Source: a virus
Virus record (IMG/VR): IMGVR_UViG_3300010375_000021
Location: 1 to 63,410 of that record
Direction: 5' to 3' (one strand)
Length of the DNA stretch: 63,410 bases
Both the position numbers and the translations under genes were made by a program. This document shows positions 48,354 to 56,242 of the stretch, piece by piece; positions within the stretch are counted from its first letter, which is position 1; each line of letters opens with the position of its first letter. The notes under the pieces were generated by a model. That model had not been told where the DNA came from. It made no database searches and was given only the letters and a program-made list of their open reading frames with translations.

Positions 48354-48364
48354 GAGGATCGATC

Positions 48365-48565
48365 ATGGGGAATGAGATTTTACACTTGGTATTCCGTTGC
48401 GGGGAGTGCGGCAGCGATATGTCTCGCACTGGCGAATCGGACGCACTGCATGACTTTTATCAGTGTACTGCGGGCCATGTCTACCGTAAGCCCCGCAGGC
48501 GGCAAAACAATCCGAGGAGTTCACGCCCGCAGCCATTTCGACGCGGGCCAAATAACGCAGCGTAG
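48365..48565 (+). CDS. Small zinc-finger protein
   Basis: ATG 48365 is seven bases after AGGAGG. The 66-residue product has FRCGECGSDMSRTGESDALH and then QCTAGHVYRKPRR, one C-x2-C...C-x3-H zinc site, and an Arg-rich tail. Possible nucleic-acid binding. Confidence 0.6.
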   Translation: MGNEILHLVFRCGECGSDMSRTGESDALHDFYQCTAGHVYRKPRRRQNNPRSSRPQPFRRGPNNAA

Positions 48566-48573
48566 GAGTTGAG

Positions 48574-48759
48574 ATGTTTGTTGATCGGAGAAAGAAAGCT
48601 CGTGAATTGGAAGCGTTGGACAAAGGCGTCCGGCGCAAGCCGCTAGATCGCGAAGTGAACAGAGAGGCCATAGCAAAGCTTGTTTTCTGGCTAACTGTGT
48701 TCGTGCTCGTCCTACTGTTCGCGCTGTTCTGGACGTGGCCGGGCCTTGTCCAGTATTGA
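48574..48759 (+). CDS. Small membrane protein (61 residues)
   Basis: A charged, basic N-terminus (MFVDRRKKARELEALDKGVR) precedes one hydrophobic helix (AKLV FWLTVFVLVLLFALFW written without gap) and a short WPGLVQY end. Typical small phage membrane protein. Unknown role. Confidence 0.55.
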   Translation: MFVDRRKKARELEALDKGVRRKPLDREVNREAIAKLVFWLTVFVLVLLFALFWTWPGLVQY

Positions 48760-48772
48760 GAGAGGAGACATT

Positions 48773-49003
48773 ATGGGAGAGTACCTGTACGTCTGTGAGC
48801 ATTTCCACGCAGGAAATCACTTCAGAGCCCTGACACCGGCTATAGAACAGGACGCAGATGGCATGATCCATGAAGTAGACGCCTTGTGTTCCTGTGGTGG
48901 GAATGCCCGCAGAGTGCGCCAGGATGACGCCTTGATGGCCCTGCCTGCTGAGGATCTGGTCGGGCAGCCATTGCCGAGCCGAGAGACGGAGAAATTGCGA
49001 TGA
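48773..49003 (+). CDS. Hypothetical protein with a Cys/His site
   Basis: Start chosen at ATG 48773 after GAGGAGA. The 76-residue product MGEYLYVCEHFHAGNHFRAL contains CEHFH and CSCGGN, possible metal ligands, then an acidic end. It overlaps the next gene by four bases. Confidence 0.5.
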   Translation: MGEYLYVCEHFHAGNHFRALTPAIEQDADGMIHEVDALCSCGGNARRVRQDDALMALPAEDLVGQPLPSRETEKLR

Positions 49004-49311
49004 AGATTGAACGAGCATTGCTTTTGAGCAGTATAAGGCAGGCAGGATCTTGGGAGGGAACAAGATACACGTTTTTTGGTCTACCCATGATGGCTAAACA
49101 ATACCGCTTCCTGGTTACTGATAATCGGGTCTCGGGTAAGGGATTACTTCTCGAAATCTCCTGTACACGCCGAGAGGATGTGGGTGGGAAAATGGCAGAT
49201 GTCGTTTCACCACCACATGTAAGCGAGTCTTTTACAGATTTGGATGAACTGCATGATTTCCAACAGCGCTTCCAGATCGATGACGAGAACTGGTACCCAA
49301 TAGAAGAGTAG
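49000..49311 (+). CDS. Hypothetical protein
   Basis: The 103-residue product MKIERALLLSSIRQAGSWEG has mixed strand and helix and an acidic end (FTDLDELHDFQQRFQIDDEN). Coupled to the gene upstream. No recognised family. Confidence 0.5.
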   Translation: MKIERALLLSSIRQAGSWEGTRYTFFGLPMMAKQYRFLVTDNRVSGKGLLLEISCTRREDVGGKMADVVSPPHVSESFTDLDELHDFQQRFQIDDENWYPIEE

Positions 49312-49351
49312 TTTGATGCTTGATGGGGAGCGTTAAGGAAAGGACTTCATT

Positions 49352-50179
49352 ATGAGCAGTAGCGTCCACCGTCGTTCTTTCGGAGCGTGGCTCTATGGCC
49401 TGTTCAATCGGCCATATCGTCACGTGGACACCGGATGGATAAGAAAAGAACCTGTAGAGCAACCCGTAGCACAAGCACCTGTACAGCCACCTATAGTGCA
49501 ACCGACCACAACTGTGTATCCTGTCCTGCCGCCTCGTCCCTATGTGAATGGCGATAGTGTGCGAACCTACCGTCATTCACACCCGGTGGGACCGACCGTT
49601 GCCCCGAAGATCGTCCACCTAACCGAGCTCCCAAAGGAGCAATACTTCCAGGCCACAAATGGCATGAGTAAAGAGACAATCCAGAATACCAATACCCTCA
49701 AGCGACTCTCGCCTGAGATGTTCCCGCCTCAGATCTCCGGGCAGATCCCGGTTGCCTCTGGCATGTTGCCAAACAACAAGGAAATCATGGAACGTGCCCG
49801 CCTGGGACATTCCACACACCTTGAGCCAGTGCCACCAGGGCAGGTGAGCCAATCGTTGTGGATAGAGCATCCTGCCGAGCACCCGCCCGTATCTGCTTTT
49901 CTTGGTGATCCAAACAGCCATACGAGCCCGCTGCATGGGACATGGAACGCTGAAGAACAAGTACCACCAGTTACCCCGGAATGGCTCACCGAGGAGCCGA
50001 CACTGCCAACAAGGCCATCAGGCTACTTGCTAGCAAAACAGCAGCACCCAACGCTCTATTTCTGGGAGCAATTCACACAATTGGCAGAGCAGCGTAAGAG
50101 CGAGGAAGAGACACCAACAGCCCAGGTACCATCCGTGATGAGACAACGTGTAGAGCGACGATATAAAGAAAGCGAGTGA
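49352..50179 (+). CDS. Hypothetical Pro-rich protein
   Basis: The 275-residue product is Pro/Val/Thr/His-rich and mostly without predicted secondary structure (repeated VQPP, VAQAP, TTTVYPVLPPRP). Short conserved-looking parts include MERARLGHSTHLEPV and WIEHPAEH. It could be a flexible linker or scaffold protein. No recognised family. Confidence 0.5.
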   Translation: MSSSVHRRSFGAWLYGLFNRPYRHVDTGWIRKEPVEQPVAQAPVQPPIVQPTTTVYPVLPPRPYVNGDSVRTYRHSHPVGPTVAPKIVHLTELPKEQYFQATNGMSKETIQNTNTLKRLSPEMFPPQISGQIPVASGMLPNNKEIMERARLGHSTHLEPVPPGQVSQSLWIEHPAEHPPVSAFLGDPNSHTSPLHGTWNAEEQVPPVTPEWLTEEPTLPTRPSGYLLAKQQHPTLYFWEQFTQLAEQRKSEEETPTAQVPSVMRQRVERRYKESE

Positions 50180-50183
50180 GCCC

Positions 50184-50480
50184 ATGAATGTTCGGCAGCA
50201 AGCGGGGCAGGCTGTTTTTGCTCCTCTCGCTTTGCCAGTATTGCCTACCTATTTTCGGTTTTTAACATACAAACTGCACATACATAGCCTGATTGCCCGT
50301 GATATCGAAGAAGATCCCTCCATGTGTGAGCCAGATGTCGGCTATGCTCGTTGGCCACCAGAGGGACCAGATCCGGTGATAGCCGAGATGGAGACGGACC
50401 CGGAGACGCGGGCGAGTGAGCAGACATTGCGGGATCACAATGCAACGAAGCCGATCTGGCAATGGGAATATGTCGAATGA
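50184..50480 (+). CDS. Hypothetical protein
   Basis: The 98-residue product MNVRQQAGQAVFAPLALPVL is hydrophobic at the start and acidic later (PDPVIAEMETDPETRASEQT). GAAAGCGAG lies seven bases before its ATG. A terminator follows. Confidence 0.5.
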   Translation: MNVRQQAGQAVFAPLALPVLPTYFRFLTYKLHIHSLIARDIEEDPSMCEPDVGYARWPPEGPDPVIAEMETDPETRASEQTLRDHNATKPIWQWEYVE

Positions 50481-50490
50481 GGAAAAGACC

Positions 50491-50526
50491 ATAGAGAGAC
50501 TGCTGCAATGGTGGTCTCTCTATTTT
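50491..50526 (+). terminator. Rho-independent terminator
   Basis: ATAGAGAGAC (50491-50500) pairs with GTCTCTCTAT (50514-50523), followed by TTT. It ends the unit at 50184-50480 and comes before the gene at 50596. Confidence 0.7.
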
Positions 50527-50595
50527 GTGGCTTGACAAACCGTGACAAATCGGGTATTTAGTTTAAAAAGTGTTTTAGTCGAAAGAGAGGCAACC

Positions 50596-51492
50596 ATGCA
50601 AGAATTGGATACATTCATCGAAGAGACACCACTGGAAGAGTTGGACGTAGTAGAACAGCCAGAAGTGAGCCCTGTCCCTGTTGTGAGCGTGCTGGATATG
50701 CCCGTTGCACGTCTTCAGATCGTCCAGACTGGCGAGGTCATGAGAGAGGGCTATCCTACTCGCCCGGATGTAGAGCCGACACTTGCTCAGAACAGTGATG
50801 GTCTCTGGCTTATCACGGTGCGACGACAGGGAGAACACGGCAAGTTTGGAGTGCCTTATATTGGCTCAGAGATCCTGCTAGCAGATGCTGAGATGGGCTT
50901 CGTTGTCGTGTTAGTGGCGTATCATGGCACGGAGACGTATGGTAGGAAGCGCGATAAGCACGTCTCAAAAGGTCAGTTCTACCGTTTCTATCGCCAGATT
51001 GAGACGGGGGAATGGCAGCGCCAGAACTGGCAGAAATTGAATGATGAGACACGTCAGATGGTGCTCGGACTGGAAAAGCCGGAATGGGCGCGCAAGCCTG
51101 GGAAGCTTTCCAGTGAGCGCAAACCACCGGCAAAAATGGTCGAGATGGTCTCCTATAAGGTCGTCAGAGTGATAGGCGGGCGTTACTACTCGCTGTATAA
51201 GCCTGATGTGGAGTATGTTCTGGGCCAGCGCATGAAGCAACCGGCAAGGCCTGGACATGCCGGGGGATACTTCACGTTTCCAACGAGTGAGATGGGAGTA
51301 AAAAATCTGGAGATTTGGACACACTGTCTGCCATTTCACGATGAGATAGAGACGCCTGAGTTAGCGCTACTTGAATGTGAGATAGGCGGAAAAGTAATTT
51401 CGTATGGACATAAACTTTGCTCCACATATCTTTGTCCAATACGAGTCATCAAGGTTGTAAATAGAGACTCGCATGCGCATTGCCACGTGTAA
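50596..51492 (+). CDS. Gene carrying the GIY-YIG cassette at its 3' end
   Basis: Start chosen at ATG 50596 with GAGAGG upstream. The 298-residue product has an acidic start and a strand-rich body (YKVVRVIGGRYYSLYKPDVE, YFTFPTSEMGVKNLEIWTHC). The end reads EIGGKVISYGHKLCSTYLCP. The same end (EIGGRIINYGHKLASTYLCP) is found again after the GIY-YIG gene at 52446-52541. So the coding end appears to have been replaced by the incoming cassette. Function unknown. Confidence 0.65.
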   Translation: MQELDTFIEETPLEELDVVEQPEVSPVPVVSVLDMPVARLQIVQTGEVMREGYPTRPDVEPTLAQNSDGLWLITVRRQGEHGKFGVPYIGSEILLADAEMGFVVVLVAYHGTETYGRKRDKHVSKGQFYRFYRQIETGEWQRQNWQKLNDETRQMVLGLEKPEWARKPGKLSSERKPPAKMVEMVSYKVVRVIGGRYYSLYKPDVEYVLGQRMKQPARPGHAGGYFTFPTSEMGVKNLEIWTHCLPFHDEIETPELALLECEIGGKVISYGHKLCSTYLCPIRVIKVVNRDSHAHCHV

Positions 51493-51502
51493 AGCCGACT
51501 CG

Positions 51503-51586
51503 TGGTATAATGAAGAGGTAAATGTTTTGCCCTGGCGCTGCTTGCGACGGCCCAGGGCGCGACGATAAGCATAGGAGGCTTACCGT
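51503..51586 (+). promoter_or_regulatory. Promoter and leader of the GIY-YIG gene
   Basis: TGGTATAAT at 51503-51511 is an extended -10. The leader then reads ATGTTTTGCCC and holds a hairpin GCCCTGG/CCAGGGC (51529-51535 with 51552-51558) before AGGAGG and the ATG at 51587. The same order of parts precedes the HNH gene at 56157-56242. Confidence 0.7.
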
Positions 51587-52450
51587 ATGGACACTATATC
51601 TCACATTGCCCTCAAGAACAACCCCAAGTATTATGTTTATGCCCTGTCTTATCCCGAATCTATGGGCGGCCATGTCTTCTACATAGGCAAAGGTAAACGA
51701 AACAGAATTTCCTCCCACGAATGGCAAGCTAAAAAAGGTGCCAAATCTTATAAGTGCAATGTTATCCGTAAAATTTGGGCGCGTGCGGAGAATGTTGTCA
51801 GGTCAATACTGGCATTTTTTGAGACGGAGCAAGAAGCCTACGAATATGAAAAAGCACTAATTTTCTTCATGGATGGACTTACAAACCAAACAGACGGTGG
51901 AGATGGGACATCTGGATATATTCCCACAGATGAACTTAGACAAAAATGGAGTGAAACACGAAAGTCCAGTCCAGCCTATCAAGAGGCGCGCCGAAAGTTG
52001 GCAGAGTCGCGCAAAGGTTCAAGGCACTCAGAGGAGACACGGCAGAGGATGAGTGAATCAGGCAAGAAGAAACCCCCTCTGACAGAAGACGCACGTCGCA
52101 AAATTGTCGAGGCCAACACTGGTCGCCATTTTCCAAAGGAATTTGGGATGAGAGTAGCCGAGCGGAATCGACTTCGCGGCCCGACTTCAGAAGAAACACG
52201 GCAAAAAATGAGCGATGCGCACAAGGGACAAAAACGCCCGCCGCGCTCAGAAGAATGGCGACGCAATATGCGCGAGTCCCACATGAGGCGTAAATTAGGG
52301 CTAGTAGTAAAGGAAATGGAAACCAAGTATTGCGAACATTGTGGAGATCCATTGCCGCCTCAGCCAGCTAACGGGCGACGATATAAATATTGTCATCCCC
52401 CTAAAAAGTGTAAATACCTCGCTAGGCGGCTACGAGAGAAGTCCCACTGA
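51587..52450 (+). CDS. GIY-YIG homing endonuclease
   Basis: The 287-residue protein has the GIY-YIG core (KYYVYALSYPESMGGHVFYI then GKGKRNR), a family-type ETEQEAYEYEKALIFFMDGL segment and, after residue 120, repeated SEETRQRMSESGKKK-type NUMOD3 DNA-binding motifs. The C-terminus has a Cys pair set (CEHCGDP...CHPPKKC). Members of this family cut one site and spread by homing. Here it lies between an intact-looking host gene copy and its orphaned 3' end. Confidence 0.9.
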   Translation: MDTISHIALKNNPKYYVYALSYPESMGGHVFYIGKGKRNRISSHEWQAKKGAKSYKCNVIRKIWARAENVVRSILAFFETEQEAYEYEKALIFFMDGLTNQTDGGDGTSGYIPTDELRQKWSETRKSSPAYQEARRKLAESRKGSRHSEETRQRMSESGKKKPPLTEDARRKIVEANTGRHFPKEFGMRVAERNRLRGPTSEETRQKMSDAHKGQKRPPRSEEWRRNMRESHMRRKLGLVVKEMETKYCEHCGDPLPPQPANGRRYKYCHPPKKCKYLARRLREKSH

Positions 52451-52541
52451 GATCGGCGGTAGGATAATCAACTATGGGCATAAGCTCGCCAGTACGTATC
52501 TTTGTCCGATTCGTATACTGGAGATCCGCCAACGATCGTGA
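52446..52541 (+). pseudogene. Orphaned 3' end of the interrupted gene
   Basis: Thirty-one codons reading TEIGGRIINYGHKLASTYLC then PIRILEIRQRS match the C-terminus of the gene at 50596-51492. No start codon or promoter fits a separate gene. It overlaps the GIY-YIG stop by five bases. Confidence 0.75.
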
Positions 52542-52563
52542 GGGGAATGAGAGACCACCACGA

Positions 52564-52596
52564 GGGGCCAGGCTGGTTGTGCTCTGGCCCCTTTTT
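52564..52596 (+). terminator. Rho-independent terminator
   Basis: GGGGCCAG (52564-52571) pairs with CTGGCCCC (52584-52591), followed by TTTTT. It ends the interrupted gene and its cassette. Confidence 0.85.
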
Positions 52597-52678
52597 CGTA
52601 GAGAGCGCCGGGAGCGATTCGCGATGTTCTATCTTATACAGACGCGTTCTTTCTGGGAATATGAAATCCGGCAACAAA

Positions 52679-52712
52679 AAAGAGCAAACGGAATACAAAA
52701 CGTCTGCTCTTT
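52679..52712. terminator. Hairpin in the gap after the GIY-YIG region
   Basis: AAAGAGCA (52679-52686) pairs with TGCTCTTT (52705-52712). A second hairpin GAAGAGGCG/CGCCTCTTC follows at 52771-52801. Both lie in a gap without clear genes. Confidence 0.5.
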
Positions 52713-52926
52713 GAGCAACTGTCATGCTCAAGGGATGAGACGTGCATCGACCGAACAATCTGAAAAGTGGGAAGAGGCGACCTTGTAATGTGCGCCTCTT
52801 CATAGGGATTTAGGGTGGCAATGGGAGTTGCCTCTACCTACATAGACACAATCACGTCGAAAGTATGACAATTCCCTGACATTTTTGGGACTTTTGGGTA
52901 AGTGGGCAAATTGGCATGAGAAACAC

Positions 52927-52955
52927 TTGACAATTAATCAGATTTATATTAGAAT
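52927..52955 (+). promoter_or_regulatory. Promoter for 52993-54541
   Basis: TTGACA (52927-52932), 17 bases, TAGAAT (52950-52955). The first gene starts 38 bases later after AAGGAG. Confidence 0.75.
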
Positions 52956-52992
52956 ACTAATAGACAAGAAACACAAATCAAGGAGAAGAAAA

Positions 52993-53229
52993 ATGGACCT
53001 GCGAACTGCTTTAAAAGAGACGGGCATTGCTGAAGCCACCGTGAATAGTCTTGTTTATACCGTCACTGATGACAATGCTGATGAGAGCAACGACTTCAAG
53101 GACTTTGCTCTTGCTATTCAGGTTGGCGCAATGCCACCGCATTCTACTAAATTTTATTCCACTCTTGATGAGATTGAGCAGGCATGTTCTGATCTCGAAT
53201 GGAGCGCTGTGGAACCGGAGGAAATCTAG
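52993..53229 (+). CDS. Hypothetical protein
   Basis: Start chosen at ATG 52993 with AAGGAG upstream. The 78-residue product MDLRTALKETGIAEATVNSL begins with an HTH-like helix pair and ends acidic. The next GTG overlaps its stop. Confidence 0.5.
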   Translation: MDLRTALKETGIAEATVNSLVYTVTDDNADESNDFKDFALAIQVGAMPPHSTKFYSTLDEIEQACSDLEWSAVEPEEI

Positions 53230-53678
53230 TGGCTGGCAAAGGAGCCCCAGAGGGCAATCAATACGCAAAGAAGGAAGAAAAAGGTCGGACTATCAGTCTC
53301 TACCTTGCCGGTGATGATTTTGCCCTTATCCGTCAGATCCTGCAGGATCGAGGCGAGGATAGTTCGGACGAGAAGTGTGTTGAGTTAGCAAAAATGGCTG
53401 CTAAAAGTGGCGTTTATCAGTTGGTGATAGCCAAGAAGAGTGAGAACGATCAATCACTTGAAGCAGCCATGCGCGAGACGGTTGATCGACTTTTTAATAT
53501 GGTACGAACTAAAAAAGAGAATAAATTGTTCTATACCATTATTCTCTATCGAAAGCACTGCAATGATCTTGTTGAGGTGCTCCACCCCGAGGAGAAGTTG
53601 GCAGAAGTCTCCTTTAATGAAAAATCGTATCCCGTAGAATGGTACACATCAGTAGACGGGTTGGTCTACGTAGATTGA
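53229..53678 (+). CDS. Hypothetical protein
   Basis: GTG 53229 overlaps the previous stop. The 149-residue product MAGKGAPEGNQYAKKEEKGR has the short KGAPxGNQYA motif common to small phage packaging-type and other DNA-binding proteins, then helices (DFALIRQILQDRG). No definite family. Confidence 0.5.
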   Translation: MAGKGAPEGNQYAKKEEKGRTISLYLAGDDFALIRQILQDRGEDSSDEKCVELAKMAAKSGVYQLVIAKKSENDQSLEAAMRETVDRLFNMVRTKKENKLFYTIILYRKHCNDLVEVLHPEEKLAEVSFNEKSYPVEWYTSVDGLVYVD

Positions 53679-53689
53679 GGAGGTCCATT

Positions 53690-54181
53690 TTGACTACACC
53701 TAAACTCGTGATATTTGACGTGGATGGCACGCTCCATGCTACTAAATCAGGTGGACAATTCCGTGAAACCGCTGATGATTGGGAGTGGATGCCAGGACGG
53801 CTGGAGAAGCTAGCCCAACTCAGAGAGCAGGGCGCGATGATCGCCTTATGCACTAACCAAAGAGGCGTGTGCTTCCCCTGGTCCAAGTTCACTGAGGAGC
53901 AAATACAGATGATGCTTGATGCCTGCGCTGCTGAGATCGGAGCATCTATCGTCAAGGTCTCGTATGCCAGCACTCACGCTAAGGCACTGGACAAGTATCG
54001 TGTGGCAGTTGATGAACGCAGTAAACCTGCTGGTACGATGGTTAAGGAGATCCTGGATGAGACCGGCATCGCAAAGGAAGGTGCCTTGTTCGTTGGGGAT
54101 CGAGACGAAGACAAGGCCTGCGCAGAGGCGGCGGGTGTTGCGTTCCAGTGGGCGAAAGATTTCTTCGAAGATCAGCAATAA
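53690..54181 (+). CDS. HAD-family phosphatase
   Basis: TTG 53690 is six bases after GGAGG. The 163-residue protein has motif I FDVDGTLH, motif II CTNQRGV, a Lys-containing AKALDKYRVAVDER region and motif IV VGDRDEDKAC. This is the pattern of histidinol-phosphatase/PNKP-type HAD enzymes. It may remove 3' or sugar phosphates during DNA or nucleotide repair. Confidence 0.75.
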   Translation: MTTPKLVIFDVDGTLHATKSGGQFRETADDWEWMPGRLEKLAQLREQGAMIALCTNQRGVCFPWSKFTEEQIQMMLDACAAEIGASIVKVSYASTHAKALDKYRVAVDERSKPAGTMVKEILDETGIAKEGALFVGDRDEDKACAEAAGVAFQWAKDFFEDQQ

Positions 54182-54268
54182 CTCTGATGTTTTTCAGTAA
54201 TCCTCTGATGCCAATCGGGGCGGAAGAGGGTACGATTGAGAGGGCAAATGCCCAGGAAGGAATAAGAC

Positions 54269-54541
54269 ATGCTTCAAGACCAGGAAAGACTTAATGCTGT
54301 ACGTAAAGCAATCGACGAATATCGCGTTCAGATCCCCAATGAGGTACATCGCGATGCCGGAAATATTCTCAGAGCGCTGGCGTATATTGATGCGGCGAGA
54401 CACGAGATGATTATCAATCAGCATGACCCGTTTCGCAATGAAGCAGAGAAACGGATTAAGCAATTTGAAATTGAGTTATACGAGTGGTGCGCCGCAGGGA
54501 CATCTAGCCCTCGGATCGGTTATGTACCACCAGAGTCATAA
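54269..54541 (+). CDS. Hypothetical protein
   Basis: The 90-residue product MLQDQERLNAVRKAIDEYRV is helical and charged. It is the last rightward gene before the lysis genes on the other strand. A strong terminator follows. Confidence 0.5.
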   Translation: MLQDQERLNAVRKAIDEYRVQIPNEVHRDAGNILRALAYIDAARHEMIINQHDPFRNEAEKRIKQFEIELYEWCAAGTSSPRIGYVPPES

Positions 54542-54560
54542 TGGTTCCATAGCATAAAGA

Positions 54561-54588
54561 AGCCTCGGTAGTGCTACCGAGGCTTCTT
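54561..54588. terminator. Strong terminator between convergent operons
   Basis: AGCCTCGGTAG (54561-54571) pairs with CTACCGAGGCT (54574-54584) around TG, then TCTTTTCG. It separates rightward genes from the leftward lysis genes and probably works in both directions. Confidence 0.85.
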
Positions 54589-54667
54589 TTCGTTTTCTTA
54601 CATCACACACCTCTCAGCGCTCTTCAACGACAGCCGAGTATGGATGATATGTACTCAGTATACCACA

Positions 54668-55129
54668 CTACTCAGGTTGTACTGCTGGCATGCTTTGCGA
54701 TGCCGTGAACAGTGCCGGATCAGGGGCTGCGCTTTGCACAACCACAGGCTGGAGATAGGCTTGCAATGCCTCGCTCACGGCCTGTTTGATGGCTTCCTGG
54801 CTCTGGGTGTAGGTCACGGCTGGCAAGTCTTTCTGTCCCTCTGCCCTCGCTGCGTCCAGGAGTACTGAGAGCGGTATCTCACCCGATGCTTTGAAGTACT
54901 TGGAGAGCACGGTAACGCCGACGAGAGCGCCCTCTCCGACCACTGAGATGATAAATGAACGCCAGTCAATAATCTGCCCATTGGTGAGCAGGGCAAAGCC
55001 CGCGATAGCCATATTGAGTACAACAGCGATAGCCACGTACTCAATGAGGCGCATCGTGGCGCGTTCGGCAGGCGTCTTGTCAGGCGGGACGACTACCTGA
55101 GGTGTGACGACAGGTGGTGTTTGCGTCAT
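54668..55129 (-). CDS. Holin candidate
   Basis: The 153-residue product has a Pro-rich start, two hydrophobic helices (VAIAVVLNMAIAGFALLTNG and FIISVVGEGALVGVTVLSKY) and a C-terminal Gln/Ala/Pro-rich tail. Two membrane helices next to the endolysin gene are typical for class II holins. It overlaps the endolysin stop by four bases. Confidence 0.65.
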   Translation of the reverse strand: MTQTPPVVTPQVVVPPDKTPAERATMRLIEYVAIAVVLNMAIAGFALLTNGQIIDWRSFIISVVGEGALVGVTVLSKYFKASGEIPLSVLLDAARAEGQKDLPAVTYTQSQEAIKQAVSEALQAYLQPVVVQSAAPDPALFTASQSMPAVQPE

Positions 55130-56121
55130 CCCGATATCCCCAGTTTCGCGAACAGATCAGCTATCGCAATGTTGGCCGTCTTTGCACTCGCTAGCACTGC
55201 GGGATTGACGCCTCCGTTGCCCAGTGTCAGCCCTGGAATGAGCTTCAAGAGTTCCGGGTTATCGAGATGCGCGATATAGGCATCCTCTAGCCCAGGCTGG
55301 CTGTCAAGCGCATGCGTTGGATCGTAGACCAATACCATGCGCTCAAAGATTTGCACCACTATCTTGACGCCCTTGATGGTCAGAGAGAGTTCGCCAGTCA
55401 GGGGCAATCCGGGCAATGGCAGGCTTTTACCATCAGGAGAGAGTTGCTTGTACAGGCCAAGGATGCCAAATGCCACGGTTTTCTTGTTCTGTTTGCAGGT
55501 CCACACGTCGCCTTTTTTGTTGGCGCTGTACCATGAGTCAAAACCAGGAGTAGAGGGTGAGTAGGTTTGCACTGAGGTATCCTCTCCAGTCTTCAGATAG
55601 TTGAACAATTCCGACCACGGGTAGTTCCCTGGACAGCGTGCCCGCGAGATAGGGCTGATATCCTTGTGTCCGATGATCCCGCCCGCTGCGTCACCTGCGC
55701 GCATGGGGATGTTGTGCCGCTCGCAAATACCCTTGATGAGTTTGAATGAGGCCTGCTTCTGCGCATCGGTCAGCGGCGTGCTGTTATCGTCGGTAGGATC
55801 AACGTGCTCAATGCTAATGGTGAGCAGGTTCAGGTTGATGTTTGTCGGAAGAAATGGGGCGTGGCCTTGCTGAAGCACACCATTTGCGCCCGCGCCATCG
55901 CTTTCTGAGACACACTGAACTATCGTGCCATCTTGACCGACGATATAATGTGAACTGGCCTGATTCGGATCGTGCTGGAAGAAGTTTGCTATGTTCTGAG
56001 GCGAGCCTCCACTCGCCGTTTTATGTAGCACAATCCATTTTGGTTTGTTACCCCAATAGCCGGGGAAGATATTGTTTGCCGGGACTGGCATTTGAATCGC
56101 CCCAGACTGACCTGCTGACAT
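55126..56121 (-). CDS. Endolysin: N-acetylmuramoyl-L-alanine amidase
   Basis: The 331-residue enzyme has an Amidase_2/PGRP domain with zinc ligands in WIVLHKTASGG (H33), SIEHVD and GIIGHKDISPISRARCPG. A C-terminal region with GLPLTGELSLTIKGVKIVVQ and ILGLYKQLSPDGKSLPLPGL looks like a cell-wall-binding part. The ribosome site AGGAGGAT lies before ATG 56121. It breaks the amide bond in peptidoglycan. Confidence 0.88.
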   Translation of the reverse strand: MSAGQSGAIQMPVPANNIFPGYWGNKPKWIVLHKTASGGSPQNIANFFQHDPNQASSHYIVGQDGTIVQCVSESDGAGANGVLQQGHAPFLPTNINLNLLTISIEHVDPTDDNSTPLTDAQKQASFKLIKGICERHNIPMRAGDAAGGIIGHKDISPISRARCPGNYPWSELFNYLKTGEDTSVQTYSPSTPGFDSWYSANKKGDVWTCKQNKKTVAFGILGLYKQLSPDGKSLPLPGLPLTGELSLTIKGVKIVVQIFERMVLVYDPTHALDSQPGLEDAYIAHLDNPELLKLIPGLTLGNGGVNPAVLASAKTANIAIADLFAKLGISG

Positions 56122-56156
56122 AGTATCCTCCTAAAGTGGATTAAAAAGTGGGAATA

Positions 56157-56242
56157 TGGTAAAATGTAGGGGTAATAATGTTTTGCCCCTGTAAGTGCTG
56201 ATAACACTCCAGGGGCGTGATGATAGCATTGGAGGTGCTACC
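56157..56242 (+). promoter_or_regulatory. Promoter and leader of the HNH gene
   Basis: TGGTAAAAT (56157-56165) is an extended -10. The leader reads ATGTTTTGCCCC, holds the hairpin GCCCCTG/CAGGGGC (56185-56191 with 56210-56216) and ends with GGAGG seven bases before the ATG at 56243. The whole arrangement mirrors the leader of the GIY-YIG gene. Confidence 0.7.

Noticed and set aside
48372-48572. A 66-codon plus frame in another frame over 48365-48565
   Set aside because: The other frame has AGGAGG seven bases before its ATG and a zinc-finger pattern.
50596-52541. Group I intron carrying the GIY-YIG gene
   Set aside because: The target gene's last 30 codons are duplicated on both sides, which is not expected for an intron, and I saw no clear intron core.
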